From JBEVJK01 sp963791325 (GTDB taxonomy: Bacteria > Pseudomonadota > Alphaproteobacteria > Rhizobiales > Rhizobiaceae), in assembly GCA_963791325.1 (NCBI GenBank), contig CAWBRU010000013.1, positions 25,719 to 89,718 of the forward strand: a stretch of 64,000 bases of DNA, written 5' to 3'. A program made the position numbers and the translations under genes. The notes beneath the pieces were generated by a model that had not been told where the DNA came from, made no database searches, and saw only the letters and a list, made by a program, of their open reading frames with translations. Positions 36,879-44,013 of the stretch are shown piece after piece (position 1 is the first letter of the stretch; every line of letters starts with the position of its first letter).

Positions 36879-38180
36879 TCAAGCAACCGGAGGCGGCTCC
36901 TGCGCCTCGCGCCGATCAACAGAATGCGAGACGCCGCGGTCGCGCGTTTCGGGCATCACCAGCAGGAGCAGGATCAGGCCGAGGCCGGCCAGGCCGGCAA
37001 GGACCAGGAACGCCACCGAATAGCCTGCCGCCACGATGATCAGGCCGGCAAGCGTCGCAGACAGCGCCGCGCCGACGCCCTGGACGGTGGCGACGGCGCC
37101 TTGGGCGAGATTGAAATGTCCCGTTCCTTTAGTCAGATCGGCCACGATCAGCGGAAACAGGGCCCCGTAGATCCCCGCCCCGACGCCGTCGAGACTTTGC
37201 ACGGCGACCAGATAGAAGGGATTGTCGGACAGCGTGTAGAGCCCGCCGCGCAGGGCCAGCACCGCAAACCCGGCCAAGAAGAGCGGCTTGCGTCCCCAGG
37301 CATCCGCCTTGGCGCCGACCAGCATGGCCATCGGCACCATCACGCATTGCGCCGCGACGATGCAGACCGCCACCAGGGAAGTGGCATAGTCCTTGCCGAC
37401 GATCTTGGTGAGCAGCTGTCCGACCGAGGGCAGCATTGCCGCATTCGCCAGGTGAAACAGCGCGCAGAGCGCGGCAAAGATCAACAGCAGGCGGCTGTGC
37501 AGGAGCAGCCCGAGCGCCGACGGCTTCTCGGCCTTGTCGGCATCGTCGTCGAGGCCGCGCGCCACCGCGTCGTCGATCGACCGGCCCGGCACGACCAACA
37601 TGGCGCCGATGCTGAGCGCGGCCAGCACGGCCATCAGCCAGAACACCACCAGCGGGCCGAACGCCGCAGCTGTGATTGCGGCAATCAGCGCCGAGACGGC
37701 ATTGCCGGCGTGGTTGAACGCCTCGTTGCGGCCTACCCGACGGGCGAACGCCTGGGGGCCGACCACGCCCAGCGAGATCGCGGCAATCGCGGGCGGAAAG
37801 ATCGAGCCGGCAATCGCGGCGATCGATTGCGTCCCGGCCACGGCGAGGAATCCGGAGATGAACGGCAGCGCCAGGCAACTCAGCGTCACCGCCAGGGCGG
37901 CGACGATGACCACTGCCCGTTTCGAGCGGGTGCGGTCGATGAACGCGCCGGCGGGAATCTGGGCGAGCAGGCCCGCTATCCCTGAAATCGTTACCACCAG
38001 GCCGATCGTGGCTTCGTTCCATCCATGCTGCGGCCCACGGACCGCCAGCAAGTAGATGGCGAGGTAGGGACCGAGCCCGTCACGCACATCCGCCAGGAAG
38101 AAATTGACACCGTCGAGCCCGAGGAGTGCGCGGCGCGGCAGGTCTTGGGTCCGGCGATGCTGCGCGGCTTGAGCGTCCAA
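36879..38180 (-). CDS. MFS transporter
   Basis: A 433-residue protein with about 12 hydrophobic segments. It has the loop 2-3 motif GAFIDRTRSKRAV after the second segment and a second copy-like motif GAKADAWGRKPLFLAG in the C-terminal half. The N-terminus has no ATG; TTG at 38180 is the best start but its ribosome site is poor, so the first 10-15 residues are uncertain. The substrate is unknown. It may be cotranscribed with the multicopper oxidase. Confidence 0.85.
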   Translation of the reverse strand: MDAQAAQHRRTQDLPRRALLGLDGVNFFLADVRDGLGPYLAIYLLAVRGPQHGWNEATIGLVVTISGIAGLLAQIPAGAFIDRTRSKRAVVIVAALAVTLSCLALPFISGFLAVAGTQSIAAIAGSIFPPAIAAISLGVVGPQAFARRVGRNEAFNHAGNAVSALIAAITAAAFGPLVVFWLMAVLAALSIGAMLVVPGRSIDDAVARGLDDDADKAEKPSALGLLLHSRLLLIFAALCALFHLANAAMLPSVGQLLTKIVGKDYATSLVAVCIVAAQCVMVPMAMLVGAKADAWGRKPLFLAGFAVLALRGGLYTLSDNPFYLVAVQSLDGVGAGIYGALFPLIVADLTKGTGHFNLAQGAVATVQGVGAALSATLAGLIIVAAGYSVAFLVLAGLAGLGLILLLLVMPETRDRGVSHSVDRREAQEPPPVA

Positions 38181-38270
38181 AGGCAGGTCCAGCTTCGCCG
38201 GTGTCGGGCCCTCCTCAACTCGCGGCCGGCCGGCCGGTTCCGCTGGAGCGCACCAGCCGGCGGGAGGCCG

Positions 38271-38471
38271 TTAGCGCCTGATCCGCCGCGGCCTTGCATT
38301 GGGGTCGACGTCCCATCCGAACGGCGACCGGCAGTCCTGATAGCTGTACCAGCACATCGGCTCGCCGGCGGCGTCCTTCAGCCAGACGTCCGGGTCGTGG
38401 CCGGCAATGGCTTGTCCCCGCTGCCAGATGGCAAATCGTGCCCTGACGAGATTGCGATCGAGCTTCGACAT
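38271..38471 (-). CDS. Small protein resembling half of an HNH nuclease fold
   Basis: A 66-residue protein; ATG 38471 follows AGGGGTGAA. The stretch IWQRGQAIAGHDPDVWLKDA followed by FGWDVDPN resembles the lead-in of small HNH endonuclease-like proteins, where the matching segment ends in WEIDH. Here the catalytic His is replaced (WDVDPN) and the protein ends soon after. It is therefore probably inactive as a nuclease or a remnant. Similarity is judged by eye only. Confidence 0.5.
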   Translation of the reverse strand: MSKLDRNLVRARFAIWQRGQAIAGHDPDVWLKDAAGEPMCWYSYQDCRSPFGWDVDPNARPRRIRR

Positions 38472-38582
38472 GAATTCACCCCTGGAATTTGATTGCCCAG
38501 TCTCTACTATGGGCGGATCCGCGGCCGGCGTCAGCGAACTGGTTCACAGAGCGGATCGCTCGGCTCGAGACCGTTGCGGCGT

Positions 38583-38765
38583 TCAGCCGGGCAAGCCGGC
38601 GAGCGCGGCGGCTTCGCGCCGCAGCGACGGCGTGTCGCCGGTGTGTTTGCGCATCAGACGGCTGGCGACTTCGAAGCGGAGGTTGAATTCGCCCATCATG
38701 GCGAACACCAGATAGTCGCGGTCGTCTTCGAGTCGGATCTGCCGCTTTGCGCTATGCCTGGTCAT
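38583..38765 (-). CDS. Small hypothetical protein, charged
   Basis: A 60-residue protein starting at ATG 38765 (a GTG three bases upstream is also possible). The sequence is rich in Arg and Glu (RHSAKRQIRLEDDRDYLVFA, FNLRFEVASRLMRKH) and looks like a single soluble helical domain. I do not recognise the family. Confidence 0.45.
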   Translation of the reverse strand: MTRHSAKRQIRLEDDRDYLVFAMMGEFNLRFEVASRLMRKHTGDTPSLRREAAALAGLPG

Positions 38766-38864
38766 CACGTTCTCACCTTGCGGTCGAGGACGTGGTTTTA
38801 CACCCGGCCGCGGTTCGCCGAGGTGACCTGGTTCACAGTTCGCCCATTGTGGTCAGCAGCGGCG

Positions 38865-39218
38865 CTATTTGCTTTCCTTGACCGCCACCGAGCCGTCATG
38901 GCCGACGGTGCATTCGATCTTGGCCTGGCGCGTTTCCACCCCGCTTTCGCGCTTGTAGTCGATCGTGACGTCGAGCATCCGCGTCCGGTCCTCGCCTTCG
39001 CTCCCGACCGATCCGGTGATCACCGTGTCGATCTTGATGGGATCGAACTGCTTGGCCCAATCGGCGATCGCCCTGTCGCAGGCGGCCTTGACGGCTTCGT
39101 CCTGCTTGGCCGACTTCTCGGGATCGGGCGGTGCATCCGGCCGGCGCAGGTCGGCCGCCCATGCCTGCGAACAGACGAGAACTGCGGCGGCGGCGGCCGC
39201 CCGGACGAAGCTGCGCAT
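38865..39218 (-). CDS. Small secreted hypothetical protein
   Basis: A 117-residue protein with a clean Sec signal peptide (MRSFVRAAAAAAVLVCSQAW, cut near AWAAD). The mature part has an acidic, charged start and a beta-rich end (IDYKRESGVETRQAKIECTV). No family is recognised. It stands alone, divergent from the chorismate mutase gene. Confidence 0.6.
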   Translation of the reverse strand: MRSFVRAAAAAAVLVCSQAWAADLRRPDAPPDPEKSAKQDEAVKAACDRAIADWAKQFDPIKIDTVITGSVGSEGEDRTRMLDVTIDYKRESGVETRQAKIECTVGHDGSVAVKESK

Positions 39219-39381
39219 ATTTCAACACTCCAAATTCGCTCAACCCGGCAGAGCCTAGCGGATCGCGCGGCGGCTTGCCAATCGGCAGATCGCGGCTGCA
39301 AGCCGCGCAGCCCGAGGATCCTGCCCGCTTCCCGTCGCAAGGCTGGACCGAGGACGCCTGCCCGTGTACATGGCAGCCGCA

Positions 39382-39687
39382 ATGACGGCTGAGACCTACC
39401 AGACCATGGCCGATGTGCGCGCCGCCATCGACACCCTCGACGACGAACTCGTCAGGCTGCTCGGGTTGCGGCTTGCGGCCATCCGGCGTGCATCGGAGCT
39501 GAAAGAGGGTATCGCTCAGGCGCGCGTGCCCTGGCGGGTCGAGCAAGTCGCCGCGCGGGTTCGCGAGCGGGCCGCCGACGTGGGCTTCGACCCGGACACG
39601 GCGGAGCGCATCTGGCGGGCGATGGTGAAAGAGTGCATCGCCTTCGAGGAACGTGCGCTCGCCGGCCGCGGAGGTTTGCGCCGCTGA
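39382..39687 (+). CDS. Chorismate mutase (AroQ type)
   Basis: About 101 residues from ATG 39382; in-frame GTG 39364 and ATG 39370 are alternatives. MADVRAAIDTLDDELVRLLG is the AroQ first helix with the catalytic Arg, RLAAIRRASELKEGI carries the second Arg and the Lys, and the C-terminal helix contains IWRAMVKECIAFEE. It converts chorismate to prephenate in the cytoplasm for Phe/Tyr synthesis. No signal peptide is seen, so it is not the secreted type. Confidence 0.85.
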   Translation: MTAETYQTMADVRAAIDTLDDELVRLLGLRLAAIRRASELKEGIAQARVPWRVEQVAARVRERAADVGFDPDTAERIWRAMVKECIAFEERALAGRGGLRR

Positions 39688-40523
39688 GACGCCCGCTTCT
39701 CGTCATCGACGGCGATTCGTTCGCCCATCGGGCCTATCACGGCCTGCCCAAGACCATTCGCCGCGCCGGCGGCAGAGGCGCCGGCGCGATCCTCGGCTTT
39801 GCCAATTACCTGTTGCGGTTCTACCAGGCCGAAGCCCCGCGGGCGGTGGTCGTCGGCTGGGACACGCTGTCTGCCCCGACCTTCCGGGTCCGCGAGTTTC
39901 CGGCCTATCAGAGCGGCCGGGCGTTCGACGACGAGCTGGTCGAGCAGCTCGAACTGCTGCCCGGTTTCGTCCGCGCCTGCGGCATGGTGGTCGGCAAGCA
40001 TGCCGGCTATGAGGCCGACGATTTTCTCGCCGCCGCCGTGGCCGCGGAGGAAAAGCAGGGCGGGACGGCGCTCGTCGCCAGCGGCGACCGCGACGCCTTC
40101 CAGCTGGCCTCCGAAACCACCACCATCCTGCAGCCGGCCAGGGCGGGCGAGCTTGTCCGGATCGGCCCGCGCCAGGTGCGCGAGCGCTACGGCGTCGAGC
40201 CCTCGCAGGTCCCCGATTTCATCGCGCTGCGCGGCGACCCGTCGGACAAGATCCCCGGCGCCCGCGGCGTCGGTGCCCAGACCGCGGCGAGCCTGCTGAA
40301 GCGGCACCCCGACCTCGAAGCGATGATCGCCGCCGGCCGCTTTCCGATCCAGGCCGACGAACTCAGGCTGTACCGCCGGATCGCCACCATGGACGCCGCA
40401 GCGCCGCTGCCGCCGGTGCCGGACTGCACGCCCACCTGGGATCGCGCCGCCAAGCTCGCCCGCAAGTGGGAGCTGAAGGCGCTGGCGGAGCGGCTCGACG
40501 AATTGGCCAAGTCCCCGGAGTGA
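39633..40523 (+). CDS. 5'-3' exonuclease (Pol I N-terminal / flap-endonuclease fold)
   Basis: The frame opens with GTG 39633, overlapping the end of the chorismate mutase gene; the recognisable protein starts at PLLVIDGDSFAHRAYHGL, about 20 residues in, so the true start may be a non-ATG codon nearer 39684. Metal Asp residues are in VIDGD, YEADDFLAAAV and SGDRDAFQLAS. The helix-three-turn DNA clamp is DKIPGARGVGAQTAASLLK. It is a stand-alone protein of about 280 residues, separate from any polymerase, likely processing flaps or gaps. Confidence 0.85.
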   Translation: MHRLRGTCARRPRRFAPLRRPLLVIDGDSFAHRAYHGLPKTIRRAGGRGAGAILGFANYLLRFYQAEAPRAVVVGWDTLSAPTFRVREFPAYQSGRAFDDELVEQLELLPGFVRACGMVVGKHAGYEADDFLAAAVAAEEKQGGTALVASGDRDAFQLASETTTILQPARAGELVRIGPRQVRERYGVEPSQVPDFIALRGDPSDKIPGARGVGAQTAASLLKRHPDLEAMIAAGRFPIQADELRLYRRIATMDAAAPLPPVPDCTPTWDRAAKLARKWELKALAERLDELAKSPE

Positions 40524-40630
40524 TGCGACCGGGGCGGCAGCAAGCCGAGCACCATCAAGCGTAGCTTGATCAGGCGGCGGCCAGCCCCCCGCCCACAGCG
40601 CCGCTGCCCGGCTCAATCAGGGCCTTCACG

Positions 40631-40696
40631 CTAAGTCTTTGTTTCCGCAATCTCGAACGGGGAAAACCGCGTCCAATCTTGCTGGAATTGCCCTAA
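40631..40696 (-). repeat. Dispersed intergenic repeat, copy C
   Basis: The minus strand reads GGCAATTCCAGCAAG, GGTTTTCCCCGTTCGAGAT, then TGCGGAAACAAAGACTTAGC. It lacks the downstream GATTCGAAGAA part. Its outer end abuts the inverted-repeat arm starting at 40694. Confidence 0.75.
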
Positions 40697-40751
40697 CGGG
40701 CGCGGCCATGCAGCGGCCACCGGCCCAGAAGACGAGACCGTGGACAACGAT
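40694..40751 (+). repeat. Inverted repeat, left arm (58 bp)
   Basis: Bases 40694-40751 are the reverse complement of 41008-41066 with only one extra base in the right arm. They begin TAACGGGCGCGGCCATGCAG. The right arm is the natural 3' end of the S24-like gene, so the left arm looks like an inverted copy of it. Confidence 0.9.
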
Positions 40752-41067
40752 TCAAGGCCTTCACCAACCGCGACGGGGCCAGCTCGCCGCTTCGCTGTCG
40801 CCCGAGGACCTGATCGCCGACCTGCTGATGATGGTCGTCGAAATCGACCTCGATACGCTCGCCCGCGGCGGGATTTTCGTTTTTTCGCTCGACGGGAAGC
40901 TGTGCCTGAAACGGCTTCAGCTGATGTCGAACGGCGACTTAAAGGTCATCTCGGACAACAAGGCCCACGCGACCGAGACGATTAGAGGCGACGAGCTCGA
41001 GTGCCGCATCGTTGTCCACGGTCTCGTCTTCTGGGCCGGTGGTCCGCTGCATGGCCGCGCCCGTTAG
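40708..41067 (+). pseudogene. Relic of a phage-type S24 (LexA/CI-like) repressor, C-terminal part
   Basis: The last 70 residues fit the S24 peptidase fold: ARGGIFVFSLDGKLCLKRLQ, then DLKVISDNKAHATETIRGD and the final strand RIVVHGLVFWAGG. The catalytic Lys position is in CLKRLQ. The segment that should hold the GDSMEPT-type catalytic Ser and the whole DNA-binding domain are missing; instead a short SPEDLIADLLMMVVEIDLDT bridges to the upstream inverted-repeat arm. As read it codes for 119 residues from ATG 40708. It is best viewed as a decayed prophage repressor. Confidence 0.65.
41008..41066 (+). repeat. Inverted repeat, right arm (59 bp)
   Basis: The partner of 40694-40751; it covers the 3' end of the S24 relic including most of its stop codon. 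The two arms enclose 256 bases. A folded single strand would form an exceptionally stable hairpin. Confidence 0.9.
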
Positions 41068-41073
41068 CGCGTC

Positions 41074-41250
41074 CTATTCGCTCTTCCGTCCGGGCCGTCG
41101 TAGCTCTGCCACCTCGCTCAGCGCCATCGCCAACAGGTAAGTGAGGAACGTCAACCGATGGCAACTCGCCTCCAGCTGGGCGTCGAGCAGCCAGCCCTCG
41201 ATCGACGTCAACGCCTTGTGCTCGCCGCGTGAGCGACCGGCCTTCGCCAT
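41074..41250 (-). CDS. Small conserved protein, cassette copy 1
   Basis: A 58-residue protein; ATG 41250 follows AAAGGCGAG. The C-terminal helix-rich part (LTFLTYLLAMALSEVAELRR) is closely matched by the product of 50613-50790 (FEFLTYLLAMALTEVHELRR), and both copies share LTSIE and LLDAQL/LIDAQL. The duplication runs through the upstream region as well. Conservation at protein level between diverged copies argues that it is a real gene; I do not recognise the family. Confidence 0.6.
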   Translation of the reverse strand: MAKAGRSRGEHKALTSIEGWLLDAQLEASCHRLTFLTYLLAMALSEVAELRRPGRKSE

Positions 41251-41380
41251 CTCGCCTTTGACCCCGATGCCCATGCCTTCTCTGGCACGCCATTGGCAAA
41301 GGAAGCGTTGAGACGATATGGCGGGAAACAAAGCGCGCTCTTTCTTCACACTAAAATATCACAAAATCACATTTTTAATG

Positions 41381-41409
41381 TTGCGTTTGCGTCCGGCCGA
41401 CGTTACAAG
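41381..41409 (+). promoter_or_regulatory. Candidate promoter of the DeoR-eryH-eryI operon
   Basis: TTGCGT at 41381 and TACAAG at 41404 are separated by 17 bases, 24 bases before the DeoR start. The preceding 50 bases are unusually AT-rich for this window (CACTAAAATATCACAAAATC). This is a plausible sigma-70-type promoter, with the AT stretch as a possible operator or UP-like element. Confidence 0.4.
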
Positions 41410-41432
41410 GCGGCAACCCCAAAGGACCCGTC

Positions 41433-42197
41433 ATGAAGCGAGACGAGCGCAGGCAGGCCATCATGGACCGGCTGGTCGAGGACCGGGCCGTCGATCTCGA
41501 CATGCTGGCCGAGCTGTTCTCGGTCTCCAAGATGACCATCCATCGCGATCTCGACGACCTCGAGCATCAAGGATTGCTGCGCAAGGTCCGCGGCGGCGCC
41601 ACGATCGAGGCCGGCACCCGGTTCGAAAGCGATTTCCGCATCCGCGAGAAGCATGACGGCGAGGCCAAGACCCGGATGGCCGAGGCCGCACTCGAACTGG
41701 TCGAGCCGGGGATGACGGTGATGATCAATGACGGCTCGATGGCCGCCGTGCTCGCCGCAGGCCTGGAAGGTAAGCGCCCGCTGACAATCATCACCAACAA
41801 CGCCGCGATCATCGATGAGACGAAGGGGATGCCCGGCATCACCCTGATTGCGCTCGGCGGGGTTTTCTCGCCGAAATTCAACGGTTTCTTCGGCGTCGTC
41901 ACGGAAACCGCGCTGGCCAGGCTGCGCGCCGACGTCGCCTTCATCTCCGCCCCCGCGGTGAGCGGGCTCGATGCCTTTCACATGGATGAGCCGGCGGTGC
42001 GTGCCAAACGTGCGATGATGGCGGCGGCCGACCGGACCTGCCTGCTCGTCAACCACAAGCGCTTCGGCCGTTCGGCGCTGCATCTGCTTGCCGGGCTCGC
42101 CGAGTTCAGCACCATCATCACCGACGCGCCGCCCGCGTCGGAGGCGCGCGCCACGCTCGACCGGGCGGGCGTTGCCATCACCGTTGCAAGGGATTGA
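41433..42197 (+). CDS. DeoR family regulator (EryR-like)
   Basis: A 254-residue repressor; AAGGA precedes ATG 41433. The N-terminal winged helix (MLAELFSVSKMTIHRDLDDL) ends with the family KVRGGA hinge. The C-terminal DeoRC sugar-phosphate sensor shows MTVMINDGSMAAVLA and ITLIALGGVFSPKFNGFFG. It heads an operon with a triose-phosphate isomerase-like gene and an RpiB-like gene, the arrangement known from rhizobial and Brucella erythritol loci. Confidence 0.9.
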   Translation: MKRDERRQAIMDRLVEDRAVDLDMLAELFSVSKMTIHRDLDDLEHQGLLRKVRGGATIEAGTRFESDFRIREKHDGEAKTRMAEAALELVEPGMTVMINDGSMAAVLAAGLEGKRPLTIITNNAAIIDETKGMPGITLIALGGVFSPKFNGFFGVVTETALARLRADVAFISAPAVSGLDAFHMDEPAVRAKRAMMAAADRTCLLVNHKRFGRSALHLLAGLAEFSTIITDAPPASEARATLDRAGVAITVARD

Positions 42198-42200
42198 CCG

Positions 42201-42971
42201 ATGCCGCAAGCGACCCAAGTCTGGATCGGGACCAGCTGGAAGATGAACAAAACGCTCGCCGCGGCGCGCGTCTTCGCCAACGGGCTGGCCGCCGCCGACG
42301 CGGACCGCGATCAGCGGATCCAGCGTTTCGTCATCCCGCCGTTCACGGCGGTGCGTGAGACCAAGGCCATGCTGAAAGACACGTCGGTCAAGGTCGGCGC
42401 CCAGAACATGCATTGGGCCGACGAGGGCGCCTGGACCGGCGAGATCTCGCCGCCGATGCTGACCGATTGCGGCCTCGATCTGGTCGAGCTCGGCCATTCG
42501 GAGCGCCGCGAGCATTTCGGCGAGACCGACGAGACGGTGGGCCTGAAGACCGAGGCCGCCGTGCGGCACGGGCTGGTGCCGCTCGTCTGCATCGGCGAGA
42601 CGCTCGCCGAACGCGAGGCCGGCCGCGCCCGCGCGGTGCTCGAAACCCAGGTGCGCGGCGCGCTCGGCAAGCTCTCGGCCGCGCAGCGCCAAGCGCCGCT
42701 GCTGTTCGCCTACGAGCCGGTCTGGGCGATCGGCGTCAACGGCATCCCGGCATCGGCCGACTATGCCGACGAACGCCAGGCCGAGATCGTCGGGCTCGCG
42801 GGCGAGCTGCTTGGCCGCAAGATTCCCTGCCTCTATGGCGGTTCGGTCGATGCCGGCAACTGCCGGGAGCTGATTGCCTGTCCGCATATCGACGGGCTGT
42901 TCATCGGCCGCTCGGCCTGGACCGTCGAGGGTTATCTCGACATTCTCGCCCGATCGGCGGCCGCACTTTGA
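42201..42971 (+). CDS. eryH: Triose-phosphate isomerase family, probably L-erythrulose-1-phosphate isomerase
   Basis: A 256-residue TIM. The catalytic Lys is in GTSWKMNKT, the His in LGHSERREHFGETDE, and the Glu in FAYEPVWAIGVNG; the phosphate loops are YGGSVDAGN and FIGRSAW. The N-terminus GTSWKMNKT differs from the GNWKMN of glycolytic TpiA, as in the EryH/TpiA2 group. The neighbours (DeoR upstream by 3 bases, RpiB downstream by 13) support the erythritol-type assignment over glycolytic TpiA. Confidence 0.82.
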   Translation: MPQATQVWIGTSWKMNKTLAAARVFANGLAAADADRDQRIQRFVIPPFTAVRETKAMLKDTSVKVGAQNMHWADEGAWTGEISPPMLTDCGLDLVELGHSERREHFGETDETVGLKTEAAVRHGLVPLVCIGETLAEREAGRARAVLETQVRGALGKLSAAQRQAPLLFAYEPVWAIGVNGIPASADYADERQAEIVGLAGELLGRKIPCLYGGSVDAGNCRELIACPHIDGLFIGRSAWTVEGYLDILARSAAAL

Positions 42972-42984
42972 AAGGAGAAGCCAA

Positions 42985-43440
42985 ATGAGAATCGCAGTTG
43001 CAGGTGACAGTGCCGGCGAAGGCCTGGCCAAGACCCTGGCCGAGCATCTGAAGGCCAGGCACGAGGTGGCGGAGGTCTCGCGCACGGATGCCGGCGCCGA
43101 GCCGTTCTACGCCAATCTTTCGGACCGGGTCGCCAACGAGGTGCTGGCCGGCACCTATGACCGCGCCATCCTGGTCTGCGGCACCGGCATAGGGGTGTGC
43201 ATTTCGGCCAACAAGGTGCCGGGGATCCGCGCGGCGCTCACCCACGACACCTATTCGGCCGAGCGCGCGGCGCTCTCCAACAATGCCCAGATCATCACCA
43301 TGGGCGCGCGGGTGATCGGCAGCGAGCTCGCCAAATCGATCGCCGACGCCTTCCTCAAGGAAACGTTCGATCCGGACGGCCGCTCGGCCGGCAATGTCGC
43401 GGCGATCGATGCCGTCGACGCCAAATACAACGCCCGCTGA
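42985..43440 (+). CDS. eryI: RpiB family sugar-phosphate isomerase, probably D-erythrose-4-phosphate isomerase
   Basis: A 151-residue protein; AAAGGAG precedes ATG 42985. VCGTGIGVCISANKVPGIRA holds the active-site Cys and anion-hole loop, and ALTHDTYSAERAALSNNAQI the catalytic His region. In Brucella and rhizobia this gene follows eryH and converts L-erythrulose-1-P products towards D-erythrose-4-P. The eryABC genes are not in this window. Confidence 0.82.
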   Translation: MRIAVAGDSAGEGLAKTLAEHLKARHEVAEVSRTDAGAEPFYANLSDRVANEVLAGTYDRAILVCGTGIGVCISANKVPGIRAALTHDTYSAERAALSNNAQIITMGARVIGSELAKSIADAFLKETFDPDGRSAGNVAAIDAVDAKYNAR

Positions 43441-43456
43441 AGTCAGGCTTCAGCGG
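43434..43456. terminator. Stem-loop between convergent genes
   Basis: Perfect 9-bp arms CCGCTGAAG and CTTCAGCGG with a 5-base loop. It includes the eryI stop codon and lies between eryI and the convergent gene ending at 43470. There is no long T run on either strand, so it is probably a Rho-dependent or processing hairpin. Confidence 0.5.
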
Positions 43457-43469
43457 CAACGAGCGCGCT

Positions 43470-43796
43470 TTACGCTTCCGGCTCGGGAAAGGCCGGAGTG
43501 CTGGTGCCGGGCTGCTGTCGCCGGGTCTTCCGGGCGTTCCGCACCACGCCGAGCGCCAGCGCAGTGAGGCCGATGAGAACGAGCGGCGCGGCGACCACCG
43601 CCCAGCCGCCGAGGTGCGACACCCCGAACAGCACCGCAACCCAGACCACGACGATAAAGGCGGCGAAGGTCAGCCAGGCAATAAGCACGGCGGCGCGGCC
43701 CAGCCGCCCGGCGACCCTGAGCCGGACCGCCAGGCCGACCAGCGTGAGCAGCGCCGTCAGGGTCACGGCGATGGCGACGAGCGTGAGAGCCGACAT
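43470..43796 (-). CDS. Small hypothetical membrane protein
   Basis: A 108-residue protein starting at ATG 43796 with a G-rich site upstream. Three hydrophobic helices are visible (VAIAVTLTALLTLVGLAV, AAVLIAWLTFAAFIVVVWVA, WAVVAAPLVLIGLTALALG) with a basic Arg/Lys-rich tail. No family is recognised. Its gene is divergent from the alcohol dehydrogenase gene. Confidence 0.65.
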   Translation of the reverse strand: MSALTLVAIAVTLTALLTLVGLAVRLRVAGRLGRAAVLIAWLTFAAFIVVVWVAVLFGVSHLGGWAVVAAPLVLIGLTALALGVVRNARKTRRQQPGTSTPAFPEPEA

Positions 43797-44013
43797 CCCC
43801 CAAGATAGCTGAGGAGCCGGGTGGTCCGGGATTCCACCGTTCGAAGGTGCCCAGCCTATCCGATTTCCGGGTTGTGGGAAGATCGGCGGGGAAGCGCTCG
43901 AGGCTCCCGCTGCCGTTTGCAGCGCGTTCCATGATAGGTCATCTTGGCCGGCACCGGCTCGCCAGGCGCGGCCATCGGCCGGCCGCCGGGCACGGACAGG
44001 GACGGAACAGCTG

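Noticed and set aside
42201..42971. Calling the isomerase the glycolytic tpiA
   Set aside because: The DeoR and RpiB neighbours and the GTSWKMN start fit the EryH group better.
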